Positions 1-6,885 of a DNA stretch of 12,849 nucleotides are shown here, piece after piece (the first letter of the stretch is position 1; each line of letters starts with the position of its first letter). Origin of the DNA: 20-14-all-45-10 sp964435965. GTDB lineage: Bacteria; Chloroflexota; Dehalococcoidia; GIF9; AB-539-J10. The notes beneath the pieces were generated by a model. It saw only the letters and a list, made by a program, of their open reading frames with translations. It was not told the DNA's origin and did no database searches. The stretch lies in contig CAYTBB010000035.1 in NCBI GenBank assembly GCA_964435965.1, positions 1 through 12,849 on the forward strand, read 5' to 3'. The position numbers were made by a program, and so were the translations under genes.

Positions 1-152
1 AAATCTATCCTGGCTATGGATTTGCTAAACATAAGGGTTACGGAACGCAGCAGCACATCTCCAGCTTGCGGCAACTAGGGCCTTCACCAGTTCACCGTCT
101 ATCCTTTGCCCCAGTTGAGAATGTTAGCCAGCAGGCATTTCCTCTCCCTTGA
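1..152 (+). CDS. rnhB: Ribonuclease HII, C-terminal end (partial)
   Basis: The reading frame starting at base 3 is open for 49 codons and stops at TGA 150-152. It reads IYPGYGFAKHKGYGT, then HISSLRQLGPSPVHRLSF, and ends VENVSQQAFPLP. The Y-x-F-x-x-H-K-G-Y-G-T block followed by a G-x-S-P-x-H-R-x-S-F block is the usual C-terminal signature of bacterial RNase HII, which cleaves the RNA strand of RNA/DNA hybrids and removes misincorporated ribonucleotides. The 5' part lies outside the window. The stop is 24 bases before the yraN ATG, and rnhB-yraN adjacency is common in bacteria, which supports both calls. Confidence 0.88.
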   Translation, partial: IYPGYGFAKHKGYGTQQHISSLRQLGPSPVHRLSFAPVENVSQQAFPLP

Positions 153-176
153 AGGTAGAGGATTAAGGTGAGGGTG

Positions 177-542
177 ATGAATCGTCAGGAAGTTGGCAAA
201 CTAGGGGAGAAATTAGCCCAGAAATTTCTTAAGAAGAAAGGCTACCATATTCGCGAGCCAAATTTTCGCTGCCGTGAAGGGGAAATTGACTTTGTTGCCC
301 AGCAAAAAGACTATCTCGTCTTTGTCGAAGTTCGCACCAAGAGCAGCTTAGACTTTGGTACTCCCGAGGAATCGATAACACAAAGCAAAAAGGGGAAACT
401 CATTGCCTCAGCTTTAACCTATATTAGTACTCACCAGAATCTACCCTCTTTATGGCGCATAGATGTGGTAGCTATAGAAGTTGACCAAAAAGGCAAAAGT
501 AAACGTATTGAACTTATTGAAAACGCCATTACCCAGTCTTAA
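177..542 (+). CDS. yraN: YraN/UPF0102-family putative endonuclease
   Basis: This is a small protein of about 121 residues. It opens NRQEVGKLGEKLAQKFLKKKG and continues with REGEIDFVA and FVEVRTKSS. These are the UPF0102 landmarks: an N-terminal helix G-x-x-G-E-x-x-A, then E-x-D and E-V-(R/K)-x-K, which form a Holliday-junction-resolvase/restriction-endonuclease-like core. A nuclease role is predicted for the family but not well established. I chose ATG 177 because AAGGTGA (165-171) lies five bases upstream and family members usually begin near this point. GTG 168 in the same frame adds three residues and also has a purine-rich upstream stretch, so it remains possible. The gene is probably co-transcribed with rnhB. 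Confidence 0.85.
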   Translation: MNRQEVGKLGEKLAQKFLKKKGYHIREPNFRCREGEIDFVAQQKDYLVFVEVRTKSSLDFGTPEESITQSKKGKLIASALTYISTHQNLPSLWRIDVVAIEVDQKGKSKRIELIENAITQS

Positions 543-639
543 TTTTTGCCACAGGCAAAAAGGGAGCCATCCGAGTGCTTGATTTTTAACTTACCCCAAC
601 ATTTGTAAACCCTATGACCAAATGGGATATATTTCTGAC

Positions 640-674
640 AGCGGTAACCATAGTCACCCGCATCACCGCTTTTT
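640..674 (+). terminator. Weak candidate terminator after yraN
   Basis: AGCGGT (640-645) and ACCGCT (665-670) can form a 6-bp stem that is followed directly by TTTT (671-674). The 19-base loop is long and the stem short. It lies about 100 bases after the yraN stop, so it could end the rnhB-yraN transcript, but chance is not excluded. Confidence 0.25.
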
Positions 675-718
675 ACCAATCCTTGTGACAGCCACTTCGC
701 ACATCCTTCTTTCTTCTG

Positions 719-769
719 GTGAAGTAGCGGGTTAGGGAATTTTTGAGAAGGGATATCACTCTACTTCAC
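719..769. repeat. 9-bp perfect inverted repeat
   Basis: GTGAAGTAG (719-727) and CTACTTCAC (761-769) are perfect inverted arms separated by 33 bases. No T tract follows on either strand, so it does not look like a terminator. It could be a protein-binding or structured site, or chance. Confidence 0.3.
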
Positions 770-815
770 GCTTTGATTCCAATGATGCTTACTTTTGGCA
801 GATTTCGCAACTGTT

Positions 816-859
816 AAAGAAAAATGAACCCCAGTAAAAGTGAAAAACCTGGGGGTTCA
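816..859 (-). terminator. Rho-independent terminator for the minus-strand operon
   Basis: Arms TGAACCCCAG (825-834) and CTGGGGGTTCA (849-859) pair with one bulged base around an A-rich loop. On the minus strand the stem is followed by TTTTT-C-TTT (824-816), the classic hairpin plus U-tract layout. It lies about 200 bases downstream of the dehydrogenase stop and just after repeat copy A, so it should end the leftward transcript. On the plus strand no T tract follows. Confidence 0.7.
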
Positions 860-935
860 AATATGGAGGTGAATAGTAATTAGTTTTCAGGGTAACAAGT
901 TTTCCTGTATCATGATTTCAGCCGCTCGAGTAGGT

Positions 936-1064
936 GAGCAACCAGAACCCCGATTACAGTGGCACCCCACACGGGACCAGGAGCATTATTGGCTGAAAAA
1001 CTAAGGCCACGTGCCGTTTCCCGCTGGTTGCCCATCACAGCTTAACCATCCACATCATAAGTTA
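936..1064. repeat. Palindromic repeat element, copy A
   Basis: Copy A is a near-duplicate of 2180-2294. The core 936-1033 has inverted ends (GAGCAACCAG at 936-945 against CTGGTTGCCC at 1024-1033) and an inner pairing of GGCAC with GTGCC. Blocks shared exactly with copy B include GGCTGAAAAACTAAGG (991-1006) and the right end GTTTCCCGCTGGTTGCCC. The similarity resumes at TCATAAGTTA (1055-1064), which overlaps the 3' end and stop codon of the dehydrogenase gene. This could be a small mobile palindromic element (REP- or MITE-like) or a structured 3' RNA; no target duplication is obvious. Confidence 0.7.
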
Positions 1065-2044
1065 CTGAGCACCTCAGGATTGGCGCAGTTTGGCGGAATT
1101 TGACCGCTCAACCCGGCGATAAGATTCTCTGCTGCCATTTTAGCCATCTTGGTCCGAGTGGTTACGCTGGCACTAGCAATGTGAGGAGTAATAATCACGT
1201 TGTCCAGGGTGAGTAGCGGGTCACTAGGAGAAATCGGCTCAGTTTCAACTACATCTATCCCGGCGGCAAAAATCTGGCGTGATTGGAGTGCTTCATAAAG
1301 AGCCTCCTGATCGACCACCGGACCACGCGAGGTGTTGACCAAGATTGTTGTAGGCTTCATCAGGGCGAACTCTTTGGCTCCAATCAGGTGGCGAGTTTGT
1401 TCGGTGAGCGGGACATGAAGGCTAATTAAATCAGACTGGGAAAGGAGCGCAGATAACTCAGGGACATATTCTACGCCAAGCTCTCTTTCCTCCTCCATGC
1501 TTCGTCTCTGAGTATCAAAGTATATTACCTTCATATTGAATCCCTTGGCTCGCTTGCTTATCTCCGTGCCTATCCGTCCCAGACCAACGAGACCAAGGGT
1601 AGCGTGATGAATGTCCTGTCCCAACATCACCATAGGTCCCCAGGTTTTCCACTGCCCTTTTCTGGTGAATCTATCAGCCTCAGCGACACGCCTGGCAATA
1701 GCCATGAGCAAGGCGAAGGCAAAGTCAGCGGTGGTCTCGGTTAATACCCCTGGGGTGTAGCCAACTACGATACCATGGCTGGTTGCTTCAGGGATATTGA
1801 TATTGTCGTATCCTACTGCCATATTACTTATTACTTTCAGTTTGGGGGCCACAATCATAAGATTAGCATCAATCTTGTCAGTCAGCAGGCTAAGCAGGCC
1901 ATCAATGTTCTGGACTTTTTCCAGGAGCATCTCATATGGAGGAGGCAATTCCTCAGGCCAAACCTCCATCTCGGCAACTTGGGCAATCATGTCAAGTGCC
2001 TCTTGAGCTATCTGGCGAGTAGCATAAACCTTTGGTTTTACCAT
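1055..2044 (-). CDS. D-2-hydroxyacid dehydrogenase (glyoxylate/hydroxypyruvate reductase-like)
   Basis: This 329-residue protein is full length for the D-isomer-specific 2-hydroxyacid dehydrogenase family, which interconverts 2-oxo acids and D-2-hydroxy acids with NAD(P)H. The substrate-domain motif NMAVGYDNI is at about 74-82. The Rossmann motif G-L-G-R-I-G (154-159) is followed by Asp177 after the second strand, which favours NAD(H). The catalytic triad is Arg240 (NTSRGPVVD), Glu269 (DVVETEP) and His288 (TPHIAS). The start is ATG 2044, preceded by GGAGG at a five-base spacing; an in-frame ATG at 2065 lacks such a site. Closest in style to glyoxylate reductase (GyaR) or 2-ketogluconate reductase, but the substrate cannot be fixed. 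Its stop codon lies inside repeat copy A, and copy B lies upstream between it and the membrane-protein gene. Confidence 0.9.
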   Translation of the reverse strand: MVKPKVYATRQIAQEALDMIAQVAEMEVWPEELPPPYEMLLEKVQNIDGLLSLLTDKIDANLMIVAPKLKVISNMAVGYDNINIPEATSHGIVVGYTPGVLTETTADFAFALLMAIARRVAEADRFTRKGQWKTWGPMVMLGQDIHHATLGLVGLGRIGTEISKRAKGFNMKVIYFDTQRRSMEEERELGVEYVPELSALLSQSDLISLHVPLTEQTRHLIGAKEFALMKPTTILVNTSRGPVVDQEALYEALQSRQIFAAGIDVVETEPISPSDPLLTLDNVIITPHIASASVTTRTKMAKMAAENLIAGLSGQIPPNCANPEVLSNL

Positions 2045-2179
2045 ATTTTCCTCCAAACTTTTCACAAAGTTAAGCTATTCCTGATCTCTTTGAATTCCCC
2101 TCGTCTAGCAGTCCCCTTTTATCGTACACCTTGCCCTTCCCTTTCCGCAACTCATATCCAAGGCACCATTCTTATTTTT

Positions 2180-2294
2180 GGGCAACCAGAACCCCGATTA
2201 CAACGGCACCCCGCATGGGATGAGGAAGCATCTGGCTGAAAAACTAAGGCTAGGTGCCGTTTCCCGCTGGTTGCCCACTACAACTCATAAGTTA
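2180..2294. repeat. Palindromic repeat element, copy B
   Basis: The core 2180-2276 has perfect 10-bp inverted ends (GGGCAACCAG at 2180-2189, CTGGTTGCCC at 2267-2276) and an inner perfect stem, AACGGCACC with GGTGCCGTT. It matches copy A with one length difference and scattered substitutions. After eight bases the shared 10-mer TCATAAGTTA (2285-2294) appears and contains the stop codon of the membrane-protein gene. The element sits between that gene and the dehydrogenase in the leftward reading direction. Confidence 0.7.
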
Positions 2295-2942
2295 AGGAAA
2301 GATAGCAAATCCAAGGATCCAGAGAGCGGCAAGAATAAATCCTGCCCCAATCATAGCCCATCGCTGGCTTACCTTTATACTAGCTGTTAAAGAGCCCAGC
2401 CAATACCCCAGAGGTACGAAAACTGTCGAACCGACAGCCGCAAGGCTTCCGCTTTTGCCAATGTAATTTAAAATCTTGGGCAATCCTCCTATTACCCACC
2501 AATGAGCACAATGTTTCATAATCGGTATATAAAGCATAATATATGTCATAGTAAATCCAAAAAGGGCATAGGCTAGGTAAGCAGTAGCTGGCCCACTAAC
2601 AATCCTCCAGGCTAACCCTTCATTCTTTCTGGCTAGCAGTGTAGCTACTACATCGAAGGAAACCCCGATCAGGAGCACTGCCCATATGTGACAGGGCCAG
2701 CCATGGGCGGTCATCGCCCTATAAAGCATAGCAATGGCACCAATAGCCGTTGATGAGCCAGGTTTGGGCAAGTAAGTTCGAGCTAAAGCCAAAACCATAA
2801 GACCTATTAACGTTGGCGGGACAGAGGAGAAGGGATACTTAGGCAATAGTCCCAGGCCTGCTTCAACACAGCCCCAGACCGTTCCACAAATTAAAATGAT
2901 AAGTAAAGCATCTTTTGTGTTGGTTTTCAAATGCCTATTCAT
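2292..2942 (-). CDS. Polytopic membrane protein of unknown function
   Basis: This 216-residue, strongly hydrophobic protein has about seven predicted membrane spans, at roughly 12-33, 42-58, 64-80, 84-104, 116-138, 166-187 and 195-215. There is no signal peptide. Charged loops are short, and the first helix carries Trp23, Gly24 and Glu27. ATG 2942 is preceded by GAAGGTGA at a six-base spacing. I do not recognise the family. Size and helix number would suit the substrate-binding component of an ECF-type transporter or a small permease, but no diagnostic motif is visible. It follows the AOR-family gene after a 104-base gap with a long hairpin, and precedes the hydroxyacid dehydrogenase, so a link to that metabolism is only contextual. 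Its stop codon lies in repeat copy B. Confidence 0.75.
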   Translation of the reverse strand: MNRHLKTNTKDALLIILICGTVWGCVEAGLGLLPKYPFSSVPPTLIGLMVLALARTYLPKPGSSTAIGAIAMLYRAMTAHGWPCHIWAVLLIGVSFDVVATLLARKNEGLAWRIVSGPATAYLAYALFGFTMTYIMLYIPIMKHCAHWWVIGGLPKILNYIGKSGSLAAVGSTVFVPLGYWLGSLTASIKVSQRWAMIGAGFILAALWILGFAIFP

Positions 2943-2972
2943 CTTTTTTCACCTTCTCAGAATAGCGGGCCA

Positions 2973-3034
2973 GTTGTGTCGCAATGAGAGCTCTTCGAGC
3001 TTTTCAGTATTAGGAATACCATCTTGCGACCAAC
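2973..3034. other. Nested inverted repeat between AOR and membrane-protein genes
   Basis: The outer arms GTTGTGTCGCAA (2973-2984) and TTGCGACCAAC (3024-3034) pair over GTCGCAA plus GTTG. Inside lies a 5-bp stem AGCTC-TTC-GAGCT (2989-3001). It begins 12 bases after the AOR stop on the minus strand. No U tract follows, so it is more likely an mRNA-stabilising or processing structure than a terminator, if functional at all. Confidence 0.4.
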
Positions 3035-3046
3035 CACGCTGTCTTT

Positions 3047-4954
3047 TCAGTTTGAATCCAATTTTAGCTCATCGGCGATAGCCTGAAGCCCCAACCTTCT
3101 CAGCGTTGACCGTTTTGGCAGTCCTGTCACTGCATCCCATCCTCTCAGTGTATAGTATTCATCAAGCAACCTATCCAACTTCTCTCGACCCCAGCATTCA
3201 CCTTTACCCGGCCCAGATGGGATGGGCTCGAAGAATCTTTGGGGAGGGTAGTCATCTTTACGTGTTATCCCTTCACGTGCGTTGAACGCTTTCTCAATAT
3301 TATGTATCCTTTCCCCGATTAGCGTAAGCTGCGAAACACTTAGAGCTCGACCTGTGGCAGCCGTCAGAAGCTCCGCTAATTCGCTGAGGTCTGTGTAGTG
3401 AAGACCACCAGCGTATATTGTTTGAAATACGCAGACGCCAAGCGAGTCCAGTACGCCCTTTAGATTTTCATTGTAAATGCACATCTGAGCCTTGCCCTCA
3501 TATGCTTTTCTGTCCCCCACCGTGGCGATTCCGAATGCTCTTAACCCCTCCTCGGCTGTTATGCCTACCGCTTCGTAAGTGGTGGCTCCCCTCAGATGTC
3601 CCCCACCGATAGGGGATACTATAACTCCAAAACCATAACCCCTGGTCGTTCTGAGAGGCTCGTACAGGTCCTGACCTTTGAGGTGCATGCAGTATTGGTC
3701 AGATCCCCGTCCAATCCTCTCCGAGGCCCTTTTGCAGCCCTCGGCCAGAAGGTCTCCGAAGCCCTTTCTAAGGGCTATCATCTCAAGGAGGGCCAACACC
3801 ACCTTGTAGTCCCCCCATTTGAGTTCAATGCCTCCTGTATCTTCCTTTGTAATTATGCCTCTCTGGTAGCATTCCATCGCCCAAGCTATTGAGCCAGCCG
3901 TGCCATCAACATCAAGTCCATACTGGCTGCATAGCACGTGCGCTTTGATTATGGCTTCCAGATTCCCAACGTCGAGGTGACATCCGAAGTCCCTTAAAGT
4001 ATTTACATAATACCCCTCGCCTTCGGTTCCCTTAAACTCTCCTTCTGGTATCCTGAGATATTTAGTATCTGCCTTGGGACAACCAAAGCAGGAAAGTCTC
4101 CTAGCGGAGTATTTGTTCAGATTGTGTGTGCTAGTCAATTCGACTTTTTCGGGATCCCAGAAGCCATCTTGAAAATTACGCACAGGATTACCGCTCCATT
4201 CGTTTTGTCTGGCAACGAAGTCCTTTCCATACTTACCACCGTGTTGCTGTTCAAATTTGGCTATCTCCCTAAATTTCTCCCATTGTCTCTCAACGAGCGA
4301 CATGAATTCTTCAAGTCTAGCAACGGAGACTTCGCCGCTACCCCTAACCGCAACTGCTTTAAGATTCTTCGAACCCATCACAGCCCCCAGACCGCATTTG
4401 CCTGCAGCCCTTCCATTGTTACAAATTAAGCAGGCGCTTCGGGCTAAGTGCTCACCCGCCGGGCCAATGGCTACGATTTGAATATCTTCATCACCCAGCT
4501 CTTCCCTGATTGCAGCATCTGTGTCCCAGGTTGTCTTTCCCCATAGGTACTCTGCATTTCGTATTTCGACTGTGGCATCGTCGATCCAAAGGTAGCAAGG
4601 TTGATCCGAACGACCTTGAATAACCACATTATCATAACCTGCAAACTTGAGCTCAGGTCCAAAATGCCCACCACAGTTTGCCGAGCCTATCCCAGCGGTG
4701 TATACATTCTTGCTTTCAACCGTAAGCCTGCAGGCTCCAAGCACTGGTGTCCCTACGAGAACACCCACTCCAAATAATAATTGGTTAGCTGGGGCGAATG
4801 GCGAAATCCCGGGCTTGACTTCATTGTAGAGTATCCACTCGTTTATTCCTCTGCCTCCGAGGAAATCTTTAGCATATTTCGCAGTATCCTCTTTGCCGAT
4901 TTCTTTCCGGGAGAGGTCCACTCTGAGAATTTTACCCCTGTAAGCGTAAGTCAT
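3047..4954 (-). CDS. Aldehyde:ferredoxin oxidoreductase family (tungsten/molybdenum-pterin) enzyme
   Basis: This 635-residue protein matches the full AOR-family length. Family members oxidise aldehydes (or related substrates) with ferredoxin, using a bis-pterin W or Mo centre and a nearby iron-sulfur cluster in the cytoplasm. The N-terminal pterin domain shows FLGGRGINEW (31-40), the G-V-L-V-G-T segment (64-69) and KCGLGAVMGSKNLKAVAVRG (186-205). The cluster motif near 289 is C289-F-G-C292-P-K-A-D296, with the C-terminal ligand Cys508 in LDSLGVC. The third ligand of the usual C-x2-C-x3-C is therefore Asp296 instead of Cys. The start is ATG 4954, with AAGGAGG eight bases upstream; 25 further in-frame codons to 5029 are read-through of the ferredoxin region. 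The ATG overlaps the ferredoxin stop (ATGA), so the two are translationally coupled. The substrate is unknown. Confidence 0.93.
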   Translation of the reverse strand: MTYAYRGKILRVDLSRKEIGKEDTAKYAKDFLGGRGINEWILYNEVKPGISPFAPANQLLFGVGVLVGTPVLGACRLTVESKNVYTAGIGSANCGGHFGPELKFAGYDNVVIQGRSDQPCYLWIDDATVEIRNAEYLWGKTTWDTDAAIREELGDEDIQIVAIGPAGEHLARSACLICNNGRAAGKCGLGAVMGSKNLKAVAVRGSGEVSVARLEEFMSLVERQWEKFREIAKFEQQHGGKYGKDFVARQNEWSGNPVRNFQDGFWDPEKVELTSTHNLNKYSARRLSCFGCPKADTKYLRIPEGEFKGTEGEGYYVNTLRDFGCHLDVGNLEAIIKAHVLCSQYGLDVDGTAGSIAWAMECYQRGIITKEDTGGIELKWGDYKVVLALLEMIALRKGFGDLLAEGCKRASERIGRGSDQYCMHLKGQDLYEPLRTTRGYGFGVIVSPIGGGHLRGATTYEAVGITAEEGLRAFGIATVGDRKAYEGKAQMCIYNENLKGVLDSLGVCVFQTIYAGGLHYTDLSELAELLTAATGRALSVSQLTLIGERIHNIEKAFNAREGITRKDDYPPQRFFEPIPSGPGKGECWGREKLDRLLDEYYTLRGWDAVTGLPKRSTLRRLGLQAIADELKLDSN

Positions 4955-5274
4955 GAGCCCACCCTCCTTAATGTCAAAGCTTTCATAAAGCAGAACTGAA
5001 CACATAAAGGATGTTTTTCGCCTTCGCACAGGTCGCAGGCTGGAGATCGTCCCTCAACCATTATCTCAAAAACACCTTTTCTTTCATTTCTCTTAACGTA
5101 CACACTTGATTTTCCTCTGCTGAAGGTTCTTCTGTGATGAAATGAGCAAACAAGTTCACAAGCCCGACAACCGCTACACAACTCCGGGTGAACAACGAGC
5201 TCGAAATCTGAATGGCTATCAATATTTTTGTCACCCTGGGTAGATATATTGTTTACTGCCACCTGCTCTGACAC
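4951..5274 (-). CDS. Two-cluster ferredoxin, partner of the AOR-family enzyme
   Basis: This 107-residue protein has eight cysteines in two groups: C33-x2-C36-x2-C39-x3-C43 and C80-x2-C83-x7-C91-x3-C95. This pattern is typical of the HycB/DmsB-like electron-transfer subunits and predicts two [4Fe-4S] clusters. Such small iron-sulfur proteins often accompany AOR-family genes and carry electrons away from the pterin enzyme. Its TGA (4953-4951) overlaps the AOR ATG. The frame begins with GTG 5274, where AGAGGA is only about a base away. GTG 5262, with about 11 bases of spacing, is an alternative, so the exact N-terminus is unsure. It starts 62 bases after the broken TAXI gene. Confidence 0.88.
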   Translation of the reverse strand: MSEQVAVNNISTQGDKNIDSHSDFELVVHPELCSGCRACELVCSFHHRRTFSRGKSSVYVKRNERKGVFEIMVEGRSPACDLCEGEKHPLCVQFCFMKALTLRRVGS

Positions 5275-5336
5275 TCCTCTCTAATTCAGTTGTGTGTTCC
5301 TTGTATAATATACCTGGGACATCTAAACCTGCCAGC

Positions 5337-6407
5337 TTATTTCATCTCAGGCGGTATAACCGATTCTGGTACATCAGCCCCCAACTCGCGATAGGCGCGG
5401 ACTGCGCTCGCATGCAGGTAAAAGTCAGTGGGAGCAACTGCTACCCACTGGGGGTACTCAATGAGATCAATTTTCGCCAAGGAGGCCTCGTGCAGCTTAA
5501 CGATTTGATCCCAATTTGCAATGATGTGATTCACCCACAAATACGCATATTCTTCGGGTACATCAGTAGTGCAATATGTCTGTTGAAAATCTACATTTAC
5601 CCAGCCTTCACCCACTATCTCCATGGAACCTTTGAAAAACTCAGGGGGGAGTTTTCGGTAAGAGAGCCAAGGATATTCCTCCTGTATTTTGTCCACTTCT
5701 GCCTTAGTGAAGGTGATGATCTGTAGGTCTTGTCTCGTCAATATGTCAATGTGAGTCGCATCGGCTATTTCGCCACGTGTCGTTTTCACATAGGCATCTA
5801 TCCTCGTATCCTTCATTGCTCCCACTCCCTCCACTAAGCTGCCTATATACTCCTCTATCTGCTCATCCAGGCCAAGAGCGACCATGGCCCGCTTCATATT
5901 TGCATTGCAGCTCGTGCCCGGATGCCCGTAGAAAGCGCTTGTGCCCACAAGGTCGGACATCTTAAGTTATACCAGAATCCTCACGTACAGCGACGACATG
6001 GTCTATGCGGTCAGCCGCATTTACCCCCTTGATGATATTTGGCTGCGGATTGCTTTCCCAGTTAGCCAGTCCCTCAAGGGCCGAAGTCACTCCTGTATGA
6101 GTGCCTGGGCAAAGTCCGCTTCCCCGCCAAGCAGCGATTCCAGAGCGGCTATCGAGCCTCCCGGCTGTATAATGGTGATCCGAGGAGGTATGGCCTCATC
6201 TCCCAGCGTGGCAATTCTCATCTTGGGAGGAAAGTCAGACGATTCTGGTTTGGTACAAATAGCGCAGATTAGCTGTTTTGGTAATTCTGGCTCTGCTGGC
6301 TCTCCTGGTTCTTCAGGTGGTGTCACTGGCTCAACACAGCCAGCAAGAACCAAACTTACAATAAGTGCTACTGATAACATTATCATTGCTAATTTATGTT
6401 TACTCAT
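5337..6407 (-). pseudogene. TRAP transporter TAXI-family solute-binding lipoprotein, frameshifted (TAXI-1)
   Basis: Aligned with the intact paralogue at 11558-12649, this copy is in three pieces. The N-terminal piece (6407-6090) starts MSKHKLAMIML with lipobox LVLAGC and an acidic Glu/Pro linker, and hits TGA at 6089-6087. The middle piece continues in another frame (A-L-E-G-L-A-N-W-E ... AVREDSGIT, about 6088-5965) and meets TAA at 5964-5962. The last piece resumes at 5960 with MSDLVGTSAFYGHPGT and runs to the normal end, PPEMK. One missing base near 6090 and one extra base near 5962 explain this; the net shift is zero. The intervening amino acids are still alignable, so the lesions are recent or are sequence errors. 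ATG 6407 has AAGGTG six bases upstream. If intact it would be a periplasmic or extracytoplasmic receptor for a small carboxylate. Confidence 0.85.
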
Positions 6408-6457
6408 ACACATCACCTTCTCTTCTCCACCTTGTGTTCTCCCCTTTTTAATGCCTC
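6392..6457 (-). repeat. Upstream segment shared with the region before TAXI-2
   Basis: The bases around and before the TAXI-1 start match the region before TAXI-2 (about 12692-12742). Shared pieces include ATTTATGTTTACTC (6392-6405 and 12692-12705) and a T-T-C-T-C-C-C-C-T-T-T...AATGC-TCC block. At 12706-12849 the matching sequence is the end of the ribbon-helix-helix-like gene (EALKGRRGG). Here the corresponding frame, read as A-L-A-E-A-L-K-R-G-E, is only a remnant between the AcnX small subunit stop and TAXI-1. Confidence 0.5.
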
Positions 6458-6473
6458 CGCTAGTGCCACTCAC

Positions 6474-6884
6474 CTAACCAACAATAACCTTCTCGTTGTC
6501 AGCATCCACTGTCACCATATCTCCTTCCTTCACCTGATCGAATATACTTGGATCTTCTACCTGCACCATAGGTATGTCCTCCAAGACATAGCCGGCAACA
6601 GTAACGGGGTCTATCTCCAAATTGATAGCTGCTGCTGGGCGGTTCCCATAGCGACAGGCGAGGCTGATTGCACGCGCTCCACCTGTGGCAGCTTTTCCTG
6701 ACCTATAAATTAATACTACTCCTTTAAACGATTTTCCTTGTAACTCTGTCTTTGATGAACTAAATATCCCGCGTTTGGGGTCAGTAAATCCCAGCCACCC
6801 TAGTCGCTCTTTACTAATTAAAGCTGGTCCCGTAGCCTTTCCGGGAACGATTTTTCTGGCCTTGAATTTTTTACTGTTAGCCAT
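6474..6884 (-). CDS. Aconitase X small subunit (DUF126 domain), copy 1
   Basis: This 136-residue swivelling-domain subunit belongs to a two-subunit AcnX dehydratase. The family includes cis-3-hydroxy-L-proline dehydratases in bacteria and phosphomevalonate dehydratase in archaea. Visible features are the N-terminal KIVPGKATGPAL (11-22), an L-G-F-T-D-P-K-R-G segment (31-39), the Gly/Arg turn GKAATGGARA (63-72), NRPAAAINLE (81-90) and EDIPMV (102-107). Usual members carry a Ser-Phe-x-Gly-Gly-x-Asp segment; here it reads G-W-L-G-F-T-D, so the substrate-contacting residues differ. ATG 6884 lies one base after the large-subunit TAA, and its AGGAGG lies inside the last codons of that gene. In-frame codons up to 6989 overlap the large subunit and are not the start. 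The partner is the large subunit at 6886-8151. Confidence 0.88.
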   Translation of the reverse strand: MANSKKFKARKIVPGKATGPALISKERLGWLGFTDPKRGIFSSSKTELQGKSFKGVVLIYRSGKAATGGARAISLACRYGNRPAAAINLEIDPVTVAGYVLEDIPMVQVEDPSIFDQVKEGDMVTVDADNEKVIVG

Positions 6885-6885
6885 G

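Larger units (their letters stand above)
543..1054. other. Non-coding interval between convergent genes
   Basis: No convincing gene was found in these 512 bases, where the plus-strand rnhB-yraN pair meets the minus-strand dehydrogenase. The interval holds a weak plus-strand hairpin near 640-674, a 9-bp inverted repeat at 719-769, a good minus-strand terminator at 816-859 and most of palindromic repeat copy A. The stretch 543-639 shows nothing I can name. Confidence 0.6.

Noticed and set aside
910..1035. A 41-codon minus-strand frame inside repeat copy A ending in a membrane-helix-like segment (VIGVLVAHLLERLKS)
   Set aside because: No ribosome site precedes it; repeat copy B has a one-base length change that breaks the same frame; and differences between copies are mostly non-silent, so the conserved sequence looks non-coding.
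936..1040. Repeat element as a cobalamin riboswitch, because of GGGAAAC and CACTGTAATCGGGG on the minus strand
   Set aside because: The B12-box and the GTG-AAATC part of the aptamer are missing, and copy A lies after a gene, directly before a terminator.
1775..2239. Plus-strand open frame of 154 codons opposite the hydroxyacid dehydrogenase
   Set aside because: It is antisense to a well-supported full-length enzyme, has no ribosome site and no recognisable composition.
936..2294. Repeat copies as integron attC sites, since each follows a gene stop and has inverted ends
   Set aside because: The ends lack the RYYYAAC and GTTRRRY core sites, and no integrase or cassette array is visible.
4471..4829. 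Several short frames on both strands within the AOR gene
   Set aside because: All lie inside a continuous 635-codon enzyme and show no independent signals.
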